This document shows, in pieces, positions 24,540 to 33,561 of a DNA stretch of 43,424 nucleotides. The first letter of the stretch is position 1. Each line of letters opens with the position of its first letter. Source of the DNA: an uncultured Lachnoclostridium sp. (lineage in GTDB: Bacteria; Bacillota; Clostridia; Lachnospirales; Lachnospiraceae); contig CAKNJS010000021.1 of NCBI GenBank assembly GCA_930986645.1, forward strand, positions 1-43,424, given 5' to 3'. Under the pieces are notes generated by a model. The model saw nothing but the letters and a program-made list of their open reading frames with translations, did no database searches and was not told the DNA's origin. The translations under genes and the position numbers were made by a program.

Positions 24540-26285
24540 ATGAACTTGAATACCATCTGGCAGTCTTTATCATTGAAACGAAAAATATTAACTGTTTTTT
24601 TACCTCTGATCCTGATACCTTTCCTTCTTGTTCTCATCGTTTCCGTAACCATAATCATTAAAAACGGCAAGACCGAAGCAGTAAAGAACGCTGAAGACAA
24701 ACTTATGCTCGTATCAGATCAGACTGACCAAATCTTGTCGAATATCCAGTACAATATCAAAGCCTTCTCTACAAGTTCGGCGCTTCAGGATGCGATTTCC
24801 ACAGATTATCCCGATTCTACCTACGGAAACTATCTGTTTTCAACATCAATGCATTCTGCAATCTACAATATCATGGATATTCAAAGTTATATATCCGATG
24901 GCTATATTCAAACCTATGATGGTAAGATATTTGACATCAATACAGACTCTATCCGTACTCCGGATGATGAAATGAATGCATACTATAATTATGTCGTAAA
25001 TCAGAAAGGCCGTATCATACTTGATTCTCCTCGTAACGAAGATACAAGCAGTGCTTTTAACATTTCAAAATCTTTGATTGACATTGATACAGGAGAATGC
25101 CTTGGCATACTCTCCTTTGACATCAGAGAATCTCTGTTTTATGATTCCTATTACTCGGTCATCGACAAAAAGGAGGAGCAGCTCTATTTAATTGACAAAA
25201 ACAGGAATATTATTTCTTCAGAAATCAGAGAACTGCTTGGTACCCCGGTTCCCAATAATCTGTGGAAAACGATACAGGAAATAGACCACATGACCGACGG
25301 TTTTTCTCTGTCGCAAAATAACGCTCTTGTCCTCTCCACCAAATCCGAGATTGGAGAATTTCATATTGTATATGTCCTTAATTACTATAGTATATATCAG
25401 GAAGCTCTCGGACTCGCATTGATACTTATATGCATTGGCATATTGGCTTTGATTGTGATGATAATACTGACTACGTTTCTTGCGCAGAGTGTTACAAAAC
25501 CTCTGGCTCTTTTGACGACTTACGCAGACAAAACCGGGCACGGAGATTTTTCTGCCGATATAGAGATTACTTCAAAAGACGAAATTGGTTTTCTGGCAGA
25601 ACGCTTTAAAAAAATGAACCATAATATAAAAAATCTTACTATTCGCATTTATAACGAACAGACTCAGAAAAAAGAATATGCGCTGAATCTGCTGCAAGCT
25701 CAGATTAATCCTCATTTTCTTTATAACTGTCTGGATAATATAAGCAGTCTCATTGCTGATTCTAAAAATGATCCTGCACTGTCCATGCTTTATCATCTGG
25801 GCAGATATTACCGCTCTATCTTAAGCAAAGGAAGAAATATTATAACAATTCGGGAAGAGCTCTCACTCGTGCGCGATTATCTAGAAATCCAGTTGATAAA
25901 ATCGCCAGAGCTTTTCACATATACTATAGATATTAAGGATGATATTCTCGATCTAAAAATCATGAAAATGCTGCTTCAGCCTATTGTAGAAAACGCTGTG
26001 ATACATGGCTTCACCGGATATAAAAACGGCAGGCATTTGCACATTGAAGGCCAGTTGATAAGTTCCGCAGTATTCATCACCATAACAGATGACGGGAGAG
26101 GCATCTCAAGCCAGTCTGTCCGTACCATATTTGACGAAGGAGGCTCCATGATTCCCCGGCACTTTGGTCTTAAAAACATCAGTGAACGCATTCGTCTAAA
26201 ATATGGCCCTTCTTTCGGTGTAACCGTAAAATCACTTCCGGGAAAGGGCACTAAAGTTATTGTTTCATTTCCCAAAATTTTGTAA
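24540..26285 (+). CDS. YesM-type sensor histidine kinase
   Basis: A 581-residue membrane kinase. A first helix lies near residues 17-40 (KILTVFLPLILIPFLLVLIVSVTIII), followed by an extracellular Cache-like sensor of about 240 residues, a second helix near 290-315, then HAMP. The His_kinase segment has the phospho-acceptor H392 in QINPHFLYNCLDNISS, and the HATPase_c N-box and G-box appear as QPIVENAVIHGF, DDGRGIS and GLKNISERIRLKYG. The start at 24540 is chosen over 24414 because AGGA precedes it and the N-terminus then matches the family. It pairs with the YesN-type regulator 18 bp downstream and is divergent from the ABC operon, so it most likely senses the imported sugar and activates it. 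Confidence 0.92.
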   Translation: MNLNTIWQSLSLKRKILTVFLPLILIPFLLVLIVSVTIIIKNGKTEAVKNAEDKLMLVSDQTDQILSNIQYNIKAFSTSSALQDAISTDYPDSTYGNYLFSTSMHSAIYNIMDIQSYISDGYIQTYDGKIFDINTDSIRTPDDEMNAYYNYVVNQKGRIILDSPRNEDTSSAFNISKSLIDIDTGECLGILSFDIRESLFYDSYYSVIDKKEEQLYLIDKNRNIISSEIRELLGTPVPNNLWKTIQEIDHMTDGFSLSQNNALVLSTKSEIGEFHIVYVLNYYSIYQEALGLALILICIGILALIVMIILTTFLAQSVTKPLALLTTYADKTGHGDFSADIEITSKDEIGFLAERFKKMNHNIKNLTIRIYNEQTQKKEYALNLLQAQINPHFLYNCLDNISSLIADSKNDPALSMLYHLGRYYRSILSKGRNIITIREELSLVRDYLEIQLIKSPELFTYTIDIKDDILDLKIMKMLLQPIVENAVIHGFTGYKNGRHLHIEGQLISSAVFITITDDGRGISSQSVRTIFDEGGSMIPRHFGLKNISERIRLKYGPSFGVTVKSLPGKGTKVIVSFPKIL

Positions 26286-26303
26286 TTATCAGGAGGAACC
26301 AAT

Positions 26304-27914
26304 ATGTATAAAATCATGTTTATCGATGATGACCCGCTTATTCTGCGCCGCTTGCACCAAATATTGGACTGGCCTTCTATGGGATTTGAAAATCCGGAAG
26401 ATGCCTCTGACGGCAATGCGGCTTTAACGCAAATTAATCTTAATCCACCCGATATTATCATATGCGATATCAATATGCCAAATATGGACGGACTTACTCT
26501 TGCCGAAAAAATCAAAGAGGACTTTCCCCATATAGAATTTGTCATATTGACAGTAAATGACAGTTTTGGCTGTGCACAACAAGCACTTAATACAGGTGTG
26601 GACCACTATCTTCTCAAACCAATAGACCCCGAAGAACTAGCCGCAGTTATCATAAAAATCAAAAAAGGACTGGAATCTTCCCAGCGGGAAAAGATATATC
26701 TCAACAGCCTGAAAGATAAAGCTCTTCTAAGCGAGCATATGATCCGAGAAAAATTTCTAAACTGGCTTGTAAGCGGCCGTCAGCCGCTCAGTGAAGAACA
26801 GATTAAAGAACGTTTTTCCTTTTATCAGATTCCTGTGAGCGGCCAGGAATTTCAAATTCTTTCTGTGCATATTAATTCTTTTACTGACAAGATGCGGGGA
26901 GCCGGCAGCATAGAAGATTTATCGGATAAAGCAAAAAGTACAATTGAAGACTCTTTGTATGATTATCAAGACTGGGTTGTATTCTCTGACTCATTTTATA
27001 ATTTGATTATCATATTTGGTCTCCAGAATGAGAGCCCCCTCAGCAATCCAAGTATTGATCTCATCGGGCAGATGATCAGGGATAATCTTCTGTTTCAACT
27101 GAATTTATCCGTTACTGTCTTTTACAGCCGTAAGTATCAAGGTGCAAGGAATCTTTACCGCTGCTATTATGACACAAAATTTTTATGTCAATATACACCT
27201 TCTGTTATTAACAAAGGCGTGCTTTCATTCGACGAATATATCCATTCATCTCTGGATTCATCATTTAATTTTGACACACTGCGGTCTGATACGTTAAAAT
27301 ATCTGAGAAGCGGAAATTCTGAAGAACTAGAGAAATTGCTCTCATCTACTTTGGTACATGCTCTGGAGATTGGCTCTATAGAAAGTTTTAATATGCTGCG
27401 TATTGATTTTATCTTAACAGGTATCATGTTCCTTCAAGAAAATCGAATTGCAATGCAGGACGTATTCCAAAAACATTTCTCGCCGCTGGCCGAGGTGCTG
27501 GAATACAATAGTGCTGACAACTGCATCGTATTTCTGAACAGATATTTCAATAGAATACTTCATTACATTGACGCGAATAAAATTTCTTCACAAAGTAAAA
27601 TCACGGAAAAATGTATAGAACTTATTATAGAAAATATATCATATCAGCATATGTCCGTAAAATGGCTGGCTTCTCAGCTGTATATTAATGAAAATTATTT
27701 GAGCAGACTCTTCAAAACGGAAACGGGGATATCTCTCAATAAATATATTACAAAACAGCGAATGAAATCAGCAAAGCATTATCTAGATCGCGGCTATTCA
27801 AACTTACAGCAGGTATCCTCTGCTGTTGGATTTTCTGACCCTTTTTATTTCAGTAAATGCTTTAAGAAAGAATATGGCATAGCGCCATCCAAATATCTTC
27901 AGAATACTCAATAA
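26304..27914 (+). CDS. YesN-type response regulator (REC + AraC HTH)
   Basis: A 536-residue cytosolic regulator. The receiver domain (1-120) has the acidic pocket IDDDP, the phospho-acceptor D55 in IIICDINMPNMDG, and the conserved Lys in YLLKPID. The middle region (130-420) resembles the YesN linker. The C-terminal AraC/XylS double HTH (about 430-536) reads VKWLASQLYINENYLSRLFK and GFSDPFYFSKCFKKEYGIAPSKY. AGGAGG precedes the ATG. It is co-transcribed with the kinase. The expected target is the divergent promoter of the ABC importer (inference). Confidence 0.93.
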   Translation: MYKIMFIDDDPLILRRLHQILDWPSMGFENPEDASDGNAALTQINLNPPDIIICDINMPNMDGLTLAEKIKEDFPHIEFVILTVNDSFGCAQQALNTGVDHYLLKPIDPEELAAVIIKIKKGLESSQREKIYLNSLKDKALLSEHMIREKFLNWLVSGRQPLSEEQIKERFSFYQIPVSGQEFQILSVHINSFTDKMRGAGSIEDLSDKAKSTIEDSLYDYQDWVVFSDSFYNLIIIFGLQNESPLSNPSIDLIGQMIRDNLLFQLNLSVTVFYSRKYQGARNLYRCYYDTKFLCQYTPSVINKGVLSFDEYIHSSLDSSFNFDTLRSDTLKYLRSGNSEELEKLLSSTLVHALEIGSIESFNMLRIDFILTGIMFLQENRIAMQDVFQKHFSPLAEVLEYNSADNCIVFLNRYFNRILHYIDANKISSQSKITEKCIELIIENISYQHMSVKWLASQLYINENYLSRLFKTETGISLNKYITKQRMKSAKHYLDRGYSNLQQVSSAVGFSDPFYFSKCFKKEYGIAPSKYLQNTQ

Positions 27915-27958
27915 ACGTCTATGATAATAAACCTCAAAACAGACTGTTACTGTACTGC

Positions 27959-27987
27959 TTGACTTTAATAAGCGCAATAACTATAAT
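27959..27987 (+). promoter_or_regulatory. Promoter of the PatB/MalY-type gene
   Basis: TTGACT (27959-27964), 17-bp spacer, TATAAT (27982-27987), a near-consensus promoter about 50 bp upstream of the start codon. The gene can therefore be expressed apart from the two-component operon. Confidence 0.75.
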
Positions 27988-28037
27988 GCATTTACAAAAT
28001 CTTCATATAGAAAAGCAATAAAGAAAAGAGGCTGATT

Positions 28038-29273
28038 ATGAAATACGATTTTACCACTATACTGGACAGAAGAGGGAAAGACGCAATTGCTGTGGATGCA
28101 CCGGATCTGAAGAACTGCTTTGGCTCAGATTACTTCTCCAAAGCAAAACTAAGACCGGGATTCGACCGTATTCCTATGTGGGTAGCCGATATGAATTTTC
28201 CAACGGTGCCGACAATTCCGGAAACAATCATTAAACGTGCAAAGCACCCTGCTTATGGTTATTTTGTCCCAAGAGATGAATATTATGGGGCAATTATAAA
28301 ATGGCATGAGAAACGTAATCATATCGTCGGATTAGAAAAAAAACACATTGGTTATGAAAACGGAGTTCTGGGCGGTGTTGTCAGCGCGCTCAATGTTCTC
28401 TGTTCCAAAGGCGGCTCTGTACTTCTGCACTCACCCACATATATTGGATTTACCGGAGCGCTTACCAACAACGGTTACAACATGGTGCTCAGTCCTCTTG
28501 TACAGGATGAAAGCGGAATGTGGCGCATGGATCTCGAAGATATGGAGAATAAAATTATTGAAAACAAGATTCACGCCGCCGTTTTCTGCTCCCCGCACAA
28601 TCCGACCGGACGGGTGTGGGAACGTGAAGAACTCGAACGAATGATGGAACTCTTTAAGAAATATGATGTCTATGTTGTCTCTGACGAGATCTGGTCTGAC
28701 CTGATCCTTACAGGGCATAAGCATATACCGGTCCAAAGTGTTTCCGAAGATGCAAGGCAACGGACGATTGCTCTCTATGCTCCGTCCAAAACATTTAATC
28801 TTGCCGGCCTGATCGGAAGCTATCATATTATATATAATACATGGCTCCGGGAGCGGATCGAAAAAGAATCCTCTCTTCCACATTATAATGACATGAATCT
28901 GTTGTCCATGTACGCCCTGATCGGCGCGTACAAACCGGAAGGATACGAGTGGACTGACGAACTCTGCCAAGTTCTCACAGAAAATGTTGATTATGCCTGC
29001 GAATTTATCCGTGATCACTTTGAAGGCGTCAAGGTGATAAAGCCGCAGGGAACTTATATGCTTCTTTTGGACTGCGAAGAATGGTGCCGGAAAAATAAAA
29101 AGACGATCGATGAACTTCAGACTGCCGGTCTGGAAGTCGGCGTTCTATGGCAGGACGGCCGTCCGTTCCACAGTCCGTTCGGTATCCGCATGAATCTTGC
29201 CCTGCCTCTTTCCAAAGTAAAAGAAGCGTTTGAACGGCTTGACACATATGTTTTCAACAGTTCAGCCATTTAA
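28038..29273 (+). CDS. PatB/MalY-family PLP C-S lyase or aminotransferase
   Basis: A 411-residue fold-type-I PLP enzyme. Residues typical of the PatB/MalY (cystathionine beta-lyase-like) group are RIPMWVADMNFPTVPTIPETI near the N-terminus, YGYFVPRDEYYGAI, FCSPHNPTGRVWEREEL, VVSDEIWSDLI, and the PLP lysine in LYAPSKTFNLAGL. Such enzymes cleave cystathionine or cysteine to a thiol or sulfide, ammonia and pyruvate. Some, such as E. coli MalY, also act as regulators. No sulfur genes adjoin it, so the physiological substrate is open. AGAGG precedes the ATG. The final codons (AACAGTTCAGCCATT) resemble the dispersed-repeat motif, possibly by chance. Confidence 0.88.
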   Translation: MKYDFTTILDRRGKDAIAVDAPDLKNCFGSDYFSKAKLRPGFDRIPMWVADMNFPTVPTIPETIIKRAKHPAYGYFVPRDEYYGAIIKWHEKRNHIVGLEKKHIGYENGVLGGVVSALNVLCSKGGSVLLHSPTYIGFTGALTNNGYNMVLSPLVQDESGMWRMDLEDMENKIIENKIHAAVFCSPHNPTGRVWEREELERMMELFKKYDVYVVSDEIWSDLILTGHKHIPVQSVSEDARQRTIALYAPSKTFNLAGLIGSYHIIYNTWLRERIEKESSLPHYNDMNLLSMYALIGAYKPEGYEWTDELCQVLTENVDYACEFIRDHFEGVKVIKPQGTYMLLLDCEEWCRKNKKTIDELQTAGLEVGVLWQDGRPFHSPFGIRMNLALPLSKVKEAFERLDTYVFNSSAI

Positions 29274-29285
29274 GAGCAAAACTAC

Positions 29286-29314
29286 TTGACATCCGTTTTT
29301 TTGTGAACTACAAT
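29286..29314 (+). promoter_or_regulatory. Promoter of the M-box/mgtE transcript
   Basis: TTGACA (29286-29291), 17-bp spacer, TACAAT (29309-29314), directly upstream of the riboswitch. Confidence 0.8.
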
Positions 29315-29334
29315 GAACAGGTAGAAAAAACAGA

Positions 29335-29505
29335 ATACATCATTCGGTAGGTGAGGTTACCACAGGGATAAGGATAATCCCGAAGATTGCTGCCGCGAGA
29401 TCGTGGAGACACGATAAGATGGTCAGCAGGCTGTGTCGTGAAGGTGCAGCCTAATGCAATTGATATGCCCTGTGATACTAAAGCTTGAACGATGCATCCC
29501 GGTCA
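29335..29505 (+). promoter_or_regulatory. M-box (ykoK) magnesium riboswitch
   Basis: Hallmark segments occur in order: GGTAGGTGAGGTTACC, GCTGCCGCGAGA, ATGGTCAGCAGG, CCTAATGCAATTGATATG and CCTGTGATACTAAAGC. It lies between a strong promoter and a rho-independent terminator ahead of mgtE. The class normally promotes termination when Mg2+ is abundant. Confidence 0.9.
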
Positions 29506-29530
29506 TGTTTATTTTTGTAGATTGATTATG

Positions 29531-29566
29531 ACTCCGTCATTGTTCAGGCAGTGACGGAGTTTTTTG
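29531..29566 (+). terminator. Riboswitch-controlled terminator upstream of mgtE
   Basis: ACTCCGTCA (29531-29539) pairs with TGACGGAGT (29552-29560), followed by a T-run. It is the expression platform of the M-box. Confidence 0.88.
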
Positions 29567-29599
29567 TTTTTAATTGTTGTTTGTAATTTTCGTTTACAC

Positions 29600-29670
29600 T
29601 CTGCAGCCCCCGCATGCGCACTCGCCGCGCTGACGCGCTCCATTTTCGCACTGCGTGCTAAGGCTGCAGA
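29600..29670. repeat. Inverted-repeat-bounded element in the mgtE leader
   Basis: TCTGCAGCC (29600-29608) and GGCTGCAGA (29662-29670) bound a GC-rich 71-bp segment unlike its AT-rich surroundings. Its right half, GCACTGCGTGCT, also occurs in the repeats at 40184 and 40275 (reverse complement). Confidence 0.45.
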
Positions 29671-29686
29671 CAAAGGAGGTGAGGTT

Positions 29687-29869
29687 ATGGACTCTGGTGC
29701 CAGTTGCCATATATGCAGCTTAATGACAGAAAATTACATAAAGAGAGGTACTTATTATGAACAAAGATATTTTTGTAAAACTCCTCCAGCAGCGTCAGTA
29801 CAAGGCTGTGAGGAGTATTCTGGATGTAATGAACGAGGTAGACATAGCCTCACTTCTCTCGGAGCTTGA
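29687..29869 (+). CDS. Small ORF overlapping the mgtE start (possible leader peptide)
   Basis: A 60-codon ORF starting MDSGASCHICSLMTENY. It has an ideal AAAGGAGG seven bases before its ATG, clearly stronger than the AGAGAGGT of mgtE. It overlaps the first 113 bases of mgtE in another frame and ends at 29869. No homology is recognised and the overlapping half is likely only a shadow of mgtE. It could be a leader ORF tuning mgtE translation, or the ribosome site may have been carried in by the adjacent repeat. The function is unknown. Confidence 0.3.
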   Translation: MDSGASCHICSLMTENYIKRGTYYEQRYFCKTPPAASVQGCEEYSGCNERGRHSLTSLGA

Positions 29870-31088
29870 CGACAAAGAGCTGGCTCTGGCTTTCCGCCTG
29901 ATCCCGAAAGATAAAGCGGCGGAAGTATTTGCCAATATGGACAGTTCCATGCAGTCGTATCTGGTGGAAATGTTTTCCGAAAAAGAATTGAAGGAACTTC
30001 TGGATGACCTGTATATGGACGATACCGTGGATATGCTCGAAGAGCTGCCGGCGAATCTGGTCAACCGCATCCTTGATACAGTCAGTACTTCAGACAGAGC
30101 TCTAATCAATCAGCTTCTGAACTATCCGGAGGACAGCGCCGGGAGCATCATGACAACTGAATATGTCGATATACGAAAAAACATGACGGTCGCTCAGGCT
30201 ATGGCCCATATCAAGGAAACCGGAATACACAAAGAGACGATCTACACCTGCTATGTGACAGAGCGGCGCAGGCTGATCGGTATTGTCAGCGCCAAAGATC
30301 TGATGACGACAGATGATGATGTACTGATCAAAGATCTGATGGAAACAGAAATCATCTCAGTAAAGACGCATACAGACAAAGAAGAGGTTGCAAAGCTTTT
30401 CACAAAATATGATTTTCTCGCCATTCCTGTTCTGGATACAGACGGGCTGATGGTAGGAATCGTCACATTCGACGATGCCATGGACGTTATGGTAGAGGAA
30501 GCAACCGAAGATATCACTAAGATGGCTGCTATCAATCCCAGCGAAAAAACTTACTTCGAGACATCTGTATTCACTCACGCAAAGAACCGTATCCCGTGGC
30601 TTTTGATCCTGATGTTCACATCGATCATCACAGGTACGATTATCACAAAATATGAAAATGCATTTGCTGCGATCCCGCTTCTTGTATCATTTATTCCGAT
30701 GCTGATGGACACCGGCGGAAACTGCGGTTCACAGAGTTCCACGCTGATCATCCGCGGAATTGCACTTTCACAGATCCGTTTTAAAGATATTTTCCGCGTG
30801 ATTTTCAAGGAATTCCGCATCTCCCTGATCGTGGGCGCAGTGCTTGCAGTAACTAACGGCATCCGCATCATGATCCAGTATGATAGTTTTGAACTGGCTC
30901 TTGTCATCGCCCTTTCACTGATCGGCACTGTTATCATGGCAAAGCTGATCGGATGCATACTTCCGCTGCTTGCAAGTAAAGTTCACCTTGATCCGGCGAT
31001 CATGGCGTCCCCGCTCATCACGACACTGGTTGATATCTTCTCGATATTGATCTATTTTAATGTTGCTACAATGCTGTTTAATCTTTAA
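29757..31088 (+). CDS. mgtE: Magnesium transporter MgtE
   Basis: A 443-residue Mg2+ channel/transporter. An N-terminal MgtE_N superhelical domain (1-130) is followed by two CBS domains (about 130-255, with YPEDSAGSIMTTEYVDI and DFLAIPVLDTDGLMVGIVT). A five-helix membrane region (about 280-443) includes the conserved PMLMDTGGNCGSQSSTLIIRG and the last helices LDPAIMASPLITTLVDIFSI. Cytosolic Mg2+ gates the channel through the N and CBS domains. Transcription is under an M-box and terminator. AGAGAGGT is the ribosome site for 29757. It converges with the SIS-domain gene across a shared terminator. Confidence 0.96.
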   Translation: MNKDIFVKLLQQRQYKAVRSILDVMNEVDIASLLSELDDKELALAFRLIPKDKAAEVFANMDSSMQSYLVEMFSEKELKELLDDLYMDDTVDMLEELPANLVNRILDTVSTSDRALINQLLNYPEDSAGSIMTTEYVDIRKNMTVAQAMAHIKETGIHKETIYTCYVTERRRLIGIVSAKDLMTTDDDVLIKDLMETEIISVKTHTDKEEVAKLFTKYDFLAIPVLDTDGLMVGIVTFDDAMDVMVEEATEDITKMAAINPSEKTYFETSVFTHAKNRIPWLLILMFTSIITGTIITKYENAFAAIPLLVSFIPMLMDTGGNCGSQSSTLIIRGIALSQIRFKDIFRVIFKEFRISLIVGAVLAVTNGIRIMIQYDSFELALVIALSLIGTVIMAKLIGCILPLLASKVHLDPAIMASPLITTLVDIFSILIYFNVATMLFNL

Positions 31089-31107
31089 TACTTTCAGACA
31101 GAAAAAC

Positions 31108-31144
31108 TGCCGTATTCCTGTTCACATGTCATGGGAATACGGCA
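31108..31144. terminator. Bidirectional terminator between mgtE and the SIS-domain gene
   Basis: TGCCGTATTCC (31108-31118) pairs with GGAATACGGCA (31134-31144). T-rich tails follow on both strands (ATTTCTTC plus, GTTTTTCT minus). Confidence 0.85.
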
Positions 31145-31156
31145 ATTTCTTCTATT

Positions 31157-31861
31157 CTATTTATGCCAGATACGATCGGCGTATTTTTCTTCCAGAGCAT
31201 GATTGAATTCCGGGCCACCGTCAATATTGGCACTCTTATATACCGGAGGCACATATCCTTTTTCTACCATATCCCGGACAGCTTCATACATCGTCTGCTG
31301 AAGCAGCAGACATCCTGCGAAAGAAGAAGTCCCGCATACTTTGGAATCAAGCCCCTCGATAGCCAGTGATGCATCTCCGAACTGAGACTGATTATCCAGC
31401 ACCACATCGGCAAATTCATAAAGAAGCTTTCCTGAGGAATGACGGGATATGGATGCTTTTGATACTTCCAATGCAGTAACTACGATCAACGGGTTTCCTT
31501 TCTTCTTAATATATTCCGCCATCTCAATTGTCATAGGGTTACGCCCGGAATTAGAGATCAGAATAAAAATATCGTTCGGACGGATATCCACTTTCCTCAT
31601 AAGATAAAATGCATTGCCCTCCACAGCTTCAAACTCTCCGAACTGCGGTTCACCGATCAGCTTAGACGGAATCAGGCCGCCCGCCCGACCGCACACTTCA
31701 ATAGCGCCCGCGTAAGAATGACCGCTTCCATATGCCTGAAGGATTCCTCCGTTACGGATAGATTCTGATATCAAAAGCGCCGCTTTATGGATATTTTCCT
31801 TCTGTGTACTCTCCAGCTTCTGCATTACTTCTCTGGCCTTATCAAAAAATTCAAGTCCCAT
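31157..31861 (-). CDS. SIS-domain phosphosugar isomerase-like protein
   Basis: A 234-residue single-SIS protein of the UPF0309/sugar-isomerase-domain group. Motifs seen are [21 protein letters not shown] near residue 40, [20 protein letters not shown], and [23 protein letters not shown] folds bind phosphosugars and catalyse isomerisation or deamination. As the last gene of the fucosidase-PTS operon, it would handle the 6-phosphorylated sugar released by the PTS/GH29 route (inference). The start at 31861 is chosen because GAAGG lies just upstream; an apparent extension to 31921 is translation of the terminator hairpin. Confidence 0.85.
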   Translation of the reverse strand: MGLEFFDKAREVMQKLESTQKENIHKAALLISESIRNGGILQAYGSGHSYAGAIEVCGRAGGLIPSKLIGEPQFGEFEAVEGNAFYLMRKVDIRPNDIFILISNSGRNPMTIEMAEYIKKKGNPLIVVTALEVSKASISRHSSGKLLYEFADVVLDNQSQFGDASLAIEGLDSKVCGTSSFAGCLLLQQTMYEAVRDMVEKGYVPPVYKSANIDGGPEFNHALEEKYADRIWHK

Positions 31862-31876
31862 ATATACCTTCTTTCT

Positions 31877-31912
31877 AAAAATACCGGGCACCTTTTTTAA
31901 AGCACCCGGTAT
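31877..31912 (-). terminator. Internal terminator/attenuator between EIID and the SIS gene
   Basis: ATACCGGG (31881-31888) pairs with CCCGGTAT (31905-31912), extendable by G-U pairs in the RNA. A minus-strand TTTTT follows directly and the SIS ribosome site comes about 5 bases later. It should lower SIS expression relative to the PTS genes. Confidence 0.75.
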
Positions 31913-31945
31913 TTTTTTCAAAAATCATCTGTAATTATTATATAA

Positions 31946-32758
31946 TCATCCAAGAATTCCAAGTGCGTACAGCACGATGGAAAGCACCATCACAAGAATG
32001 ATCGCTTTTGTGGATGTCATCTTCTTTCTGCCGAGCAGCCAGTAAATAAATGCTACTACTATAACCGGTACCATGCACGGCATGATCTGATCCAGGATCT
32101 CCTGTCCATTTACAGTAACTTCTCCGCTCGTAAAGCTTGCCGTTACGTTTGCGCTGACTACAGTTGACACAAGCGCGCCTACAACAGTAATACCGAGAAG
32201 TGTAGCTGCGGCGGTAAGAGCATCCAGTTTATCTTTTGCCGACGTGATAATCTTGGATCCCTCACGGTATCCGATGCCTGCCGTAAAATATCTCAGGCAG
32301 AGAATCGCAATATTTACGATCAGCCAGATGATCGCACCTGCGATATTCCCTTCCTGGCCCATGTATGCAGCGATAGAACCGAAGATCGTCGGGAACAGTA
32401 CACCGAACAGTGTATCGCCGACTCCTGCGAACGGTCCCATAAGACCAGTCTTAAGACCTTTTACCGTTTCTTTGGCTTTATAACCTTCATGTTCCTCTGT
32501 AGCCGCATCAATTCCACAGATAAAGCCGCCCATGTGAGGGGTCGTATTGAAGAACTGTACATGAGTCTTGAGCATTTCCTGCTGTTCTTTGGGATCTTTG
32601 TACAGCTTGCGGATAATGGGAAGCATTGCCCAGAGATATCCGATTGCCATCTGTTTTTCATAATTCCATGTGATCTGTGAACCCATGATCCAGCGTCTGC
32701 TGACGCTGCTTATATCTTTTTTTGTGAGTTTTGTCTCATTAGTCTTCATATTCTCCAT
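31946..32758 (-). CDS. PTS mannose-family transporter subunit IID
   Basis: A 270-residue membrane subunit of mannose/sorbose-type PTS. It shows SRRWIMGSQITWNYEKQMAIGYLWAM at the N-terminus, FFNTTPHMGGFICG, and GLKTGLMGPFAGVGDTLFGVLFPTIFGS, all standard EIID signatures, with C-terminal hydrophobic helices. The ATG at 32758 has GGAGGG eight bases upstream and overlaps the EIIC end by 20 nt, so translation is coupled. It forms the substrate channel with EIIC. Confidence 0.95.
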   Translation of the reverse strand: MENMKTNETKLTKKDISSVSRRWIMGSQITWNYEKQMAIGYLWAMLPIIRKLYKDPKEQQEMLKTHVQFFNTTPHMGGFICGIDAATEEHEGYKAKETVKGLKTGLMGPFAGVGDTLFGVLFPTIFGSIAAYMGQEGNIAGAIIWLIVNIAILCLRYFTAGIGYREGSKIITSAKDKLDALTAAATLLGITVVGALVSTVVSANVTASFTSGEVTVNGQEILDQIMPCMVPVIVVAFIYWLLGRKKMTSTKAIILVMVLSIVLYALGILG

Positions 32759-33542
32759 CTAAAAGTCCCTCCTGTGAATCTCCAGCATTTGCTGCGACTG
32801 CTACCTGGTTTCCATTAATGCTCTTCTTGAACTCAAGCACTGCCATTGCAACTCCGAAAATAGCGATTCCTACCATCGGCACTGACAGATATGCCGCTGC
32901 GAAGAAGCCGAGCAGCAGGAAAGAAATATATTTCTTAACCGGCAGGTAGCGGAGAAGGATTGCAATACCTACTGCCGGAAGAAGTCCGCCGGCTACGCGC
33001 AGACCGCCTGTCAGCCAGTCTGGCATATAGTTAACGAGTGCATTTACAATATCCTCGCCGAAGATAAGCATGATAAAGACCGGAAGCGCTCTGGAAAGTC
33101 CCCACGGAACCATACCGAGCCATGTGTTGCGGGCAATAGCTTTGTAATCCATTCTGTCGATTGCCGCCTCAACTCTCTTTGCGAAGAATACGTTACAGAA
33201 ACGAGCAAGTACATCAAGGTTTACCATCAAAAGTCCAACCGGTACGGCAAGACCGATACCAAATTCAACGCCCTGTCCGGATGTTACCGCAAACACAGTT
33301 CCCACAATAGCTCCTGTCAGATAATCCGGCATGGATGATCCGCCGTATGTACCAACACCAAGTACCATCAGCTGAAGGGTTGCCCCTACTGCAAGTCCGG
33401 TTGTGATGTCTCCCATGATGATTCCTGCAAGGATACCTGCGAACATCGGCTTACCGTCGAAGATTGCCGTTGAAAGGCTGTCCCATATCAGGATCATTGA
33501 TAAAATCGTAAGTGCAATAATCTGCCACATCTGTATTTCCAT
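32739..33542 (-). CDS. PTS mannose-family transporter subunit IIC
   Basis: A 267-residue membrane subunit. Recognised by GKPMFAGILAGIIMGDITTGLAVGATLQLMVLGVGTYGGSSMPDY, typical of EIIC of the mannose/sorbose family, followed by RVAGGLLPAVGIAILLRYLP. It has many hydrophobic helices. AGGAGG precedes the ATG, 20 bp after the EIIAB gene. It works with EIID in translocation. Confidence 0.95.
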   Translation of the reverse strand: MEIQMWQIIALTILSMILIWDSLSTAIFDGKPMFAGILAGIIMGDITTGLAVGATLQLMVLGVGTYGGSSMPDYLTGAIVGTVFAVTSGQGVEFGIGLAVPVGLLMVNLDVLARFCNVFFAKRVEAAIDRMDYKAIARNTWLGMVPWGLSRALPVFIMLIFGEDIVNALVNYMPDWLTGGLRVAGGLLPAVGIAILLRYLPVKKYISFLLLGFFAAAYLSVPMVGIAIFGVAMAVLEFKKSINGNQVAVAANAGDSQEGLLDGEYED

Positions 33543-33561
33543 ACTTTTTAGCCTCCTTTGT

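Noticed and set aside
31862-31921. N-terminal extension of the SIS-domain protein ([15 protein letters not shown])
   Set aside because: It is the terminator hairpin read as protein. GAAGG before 31861 sets the start.
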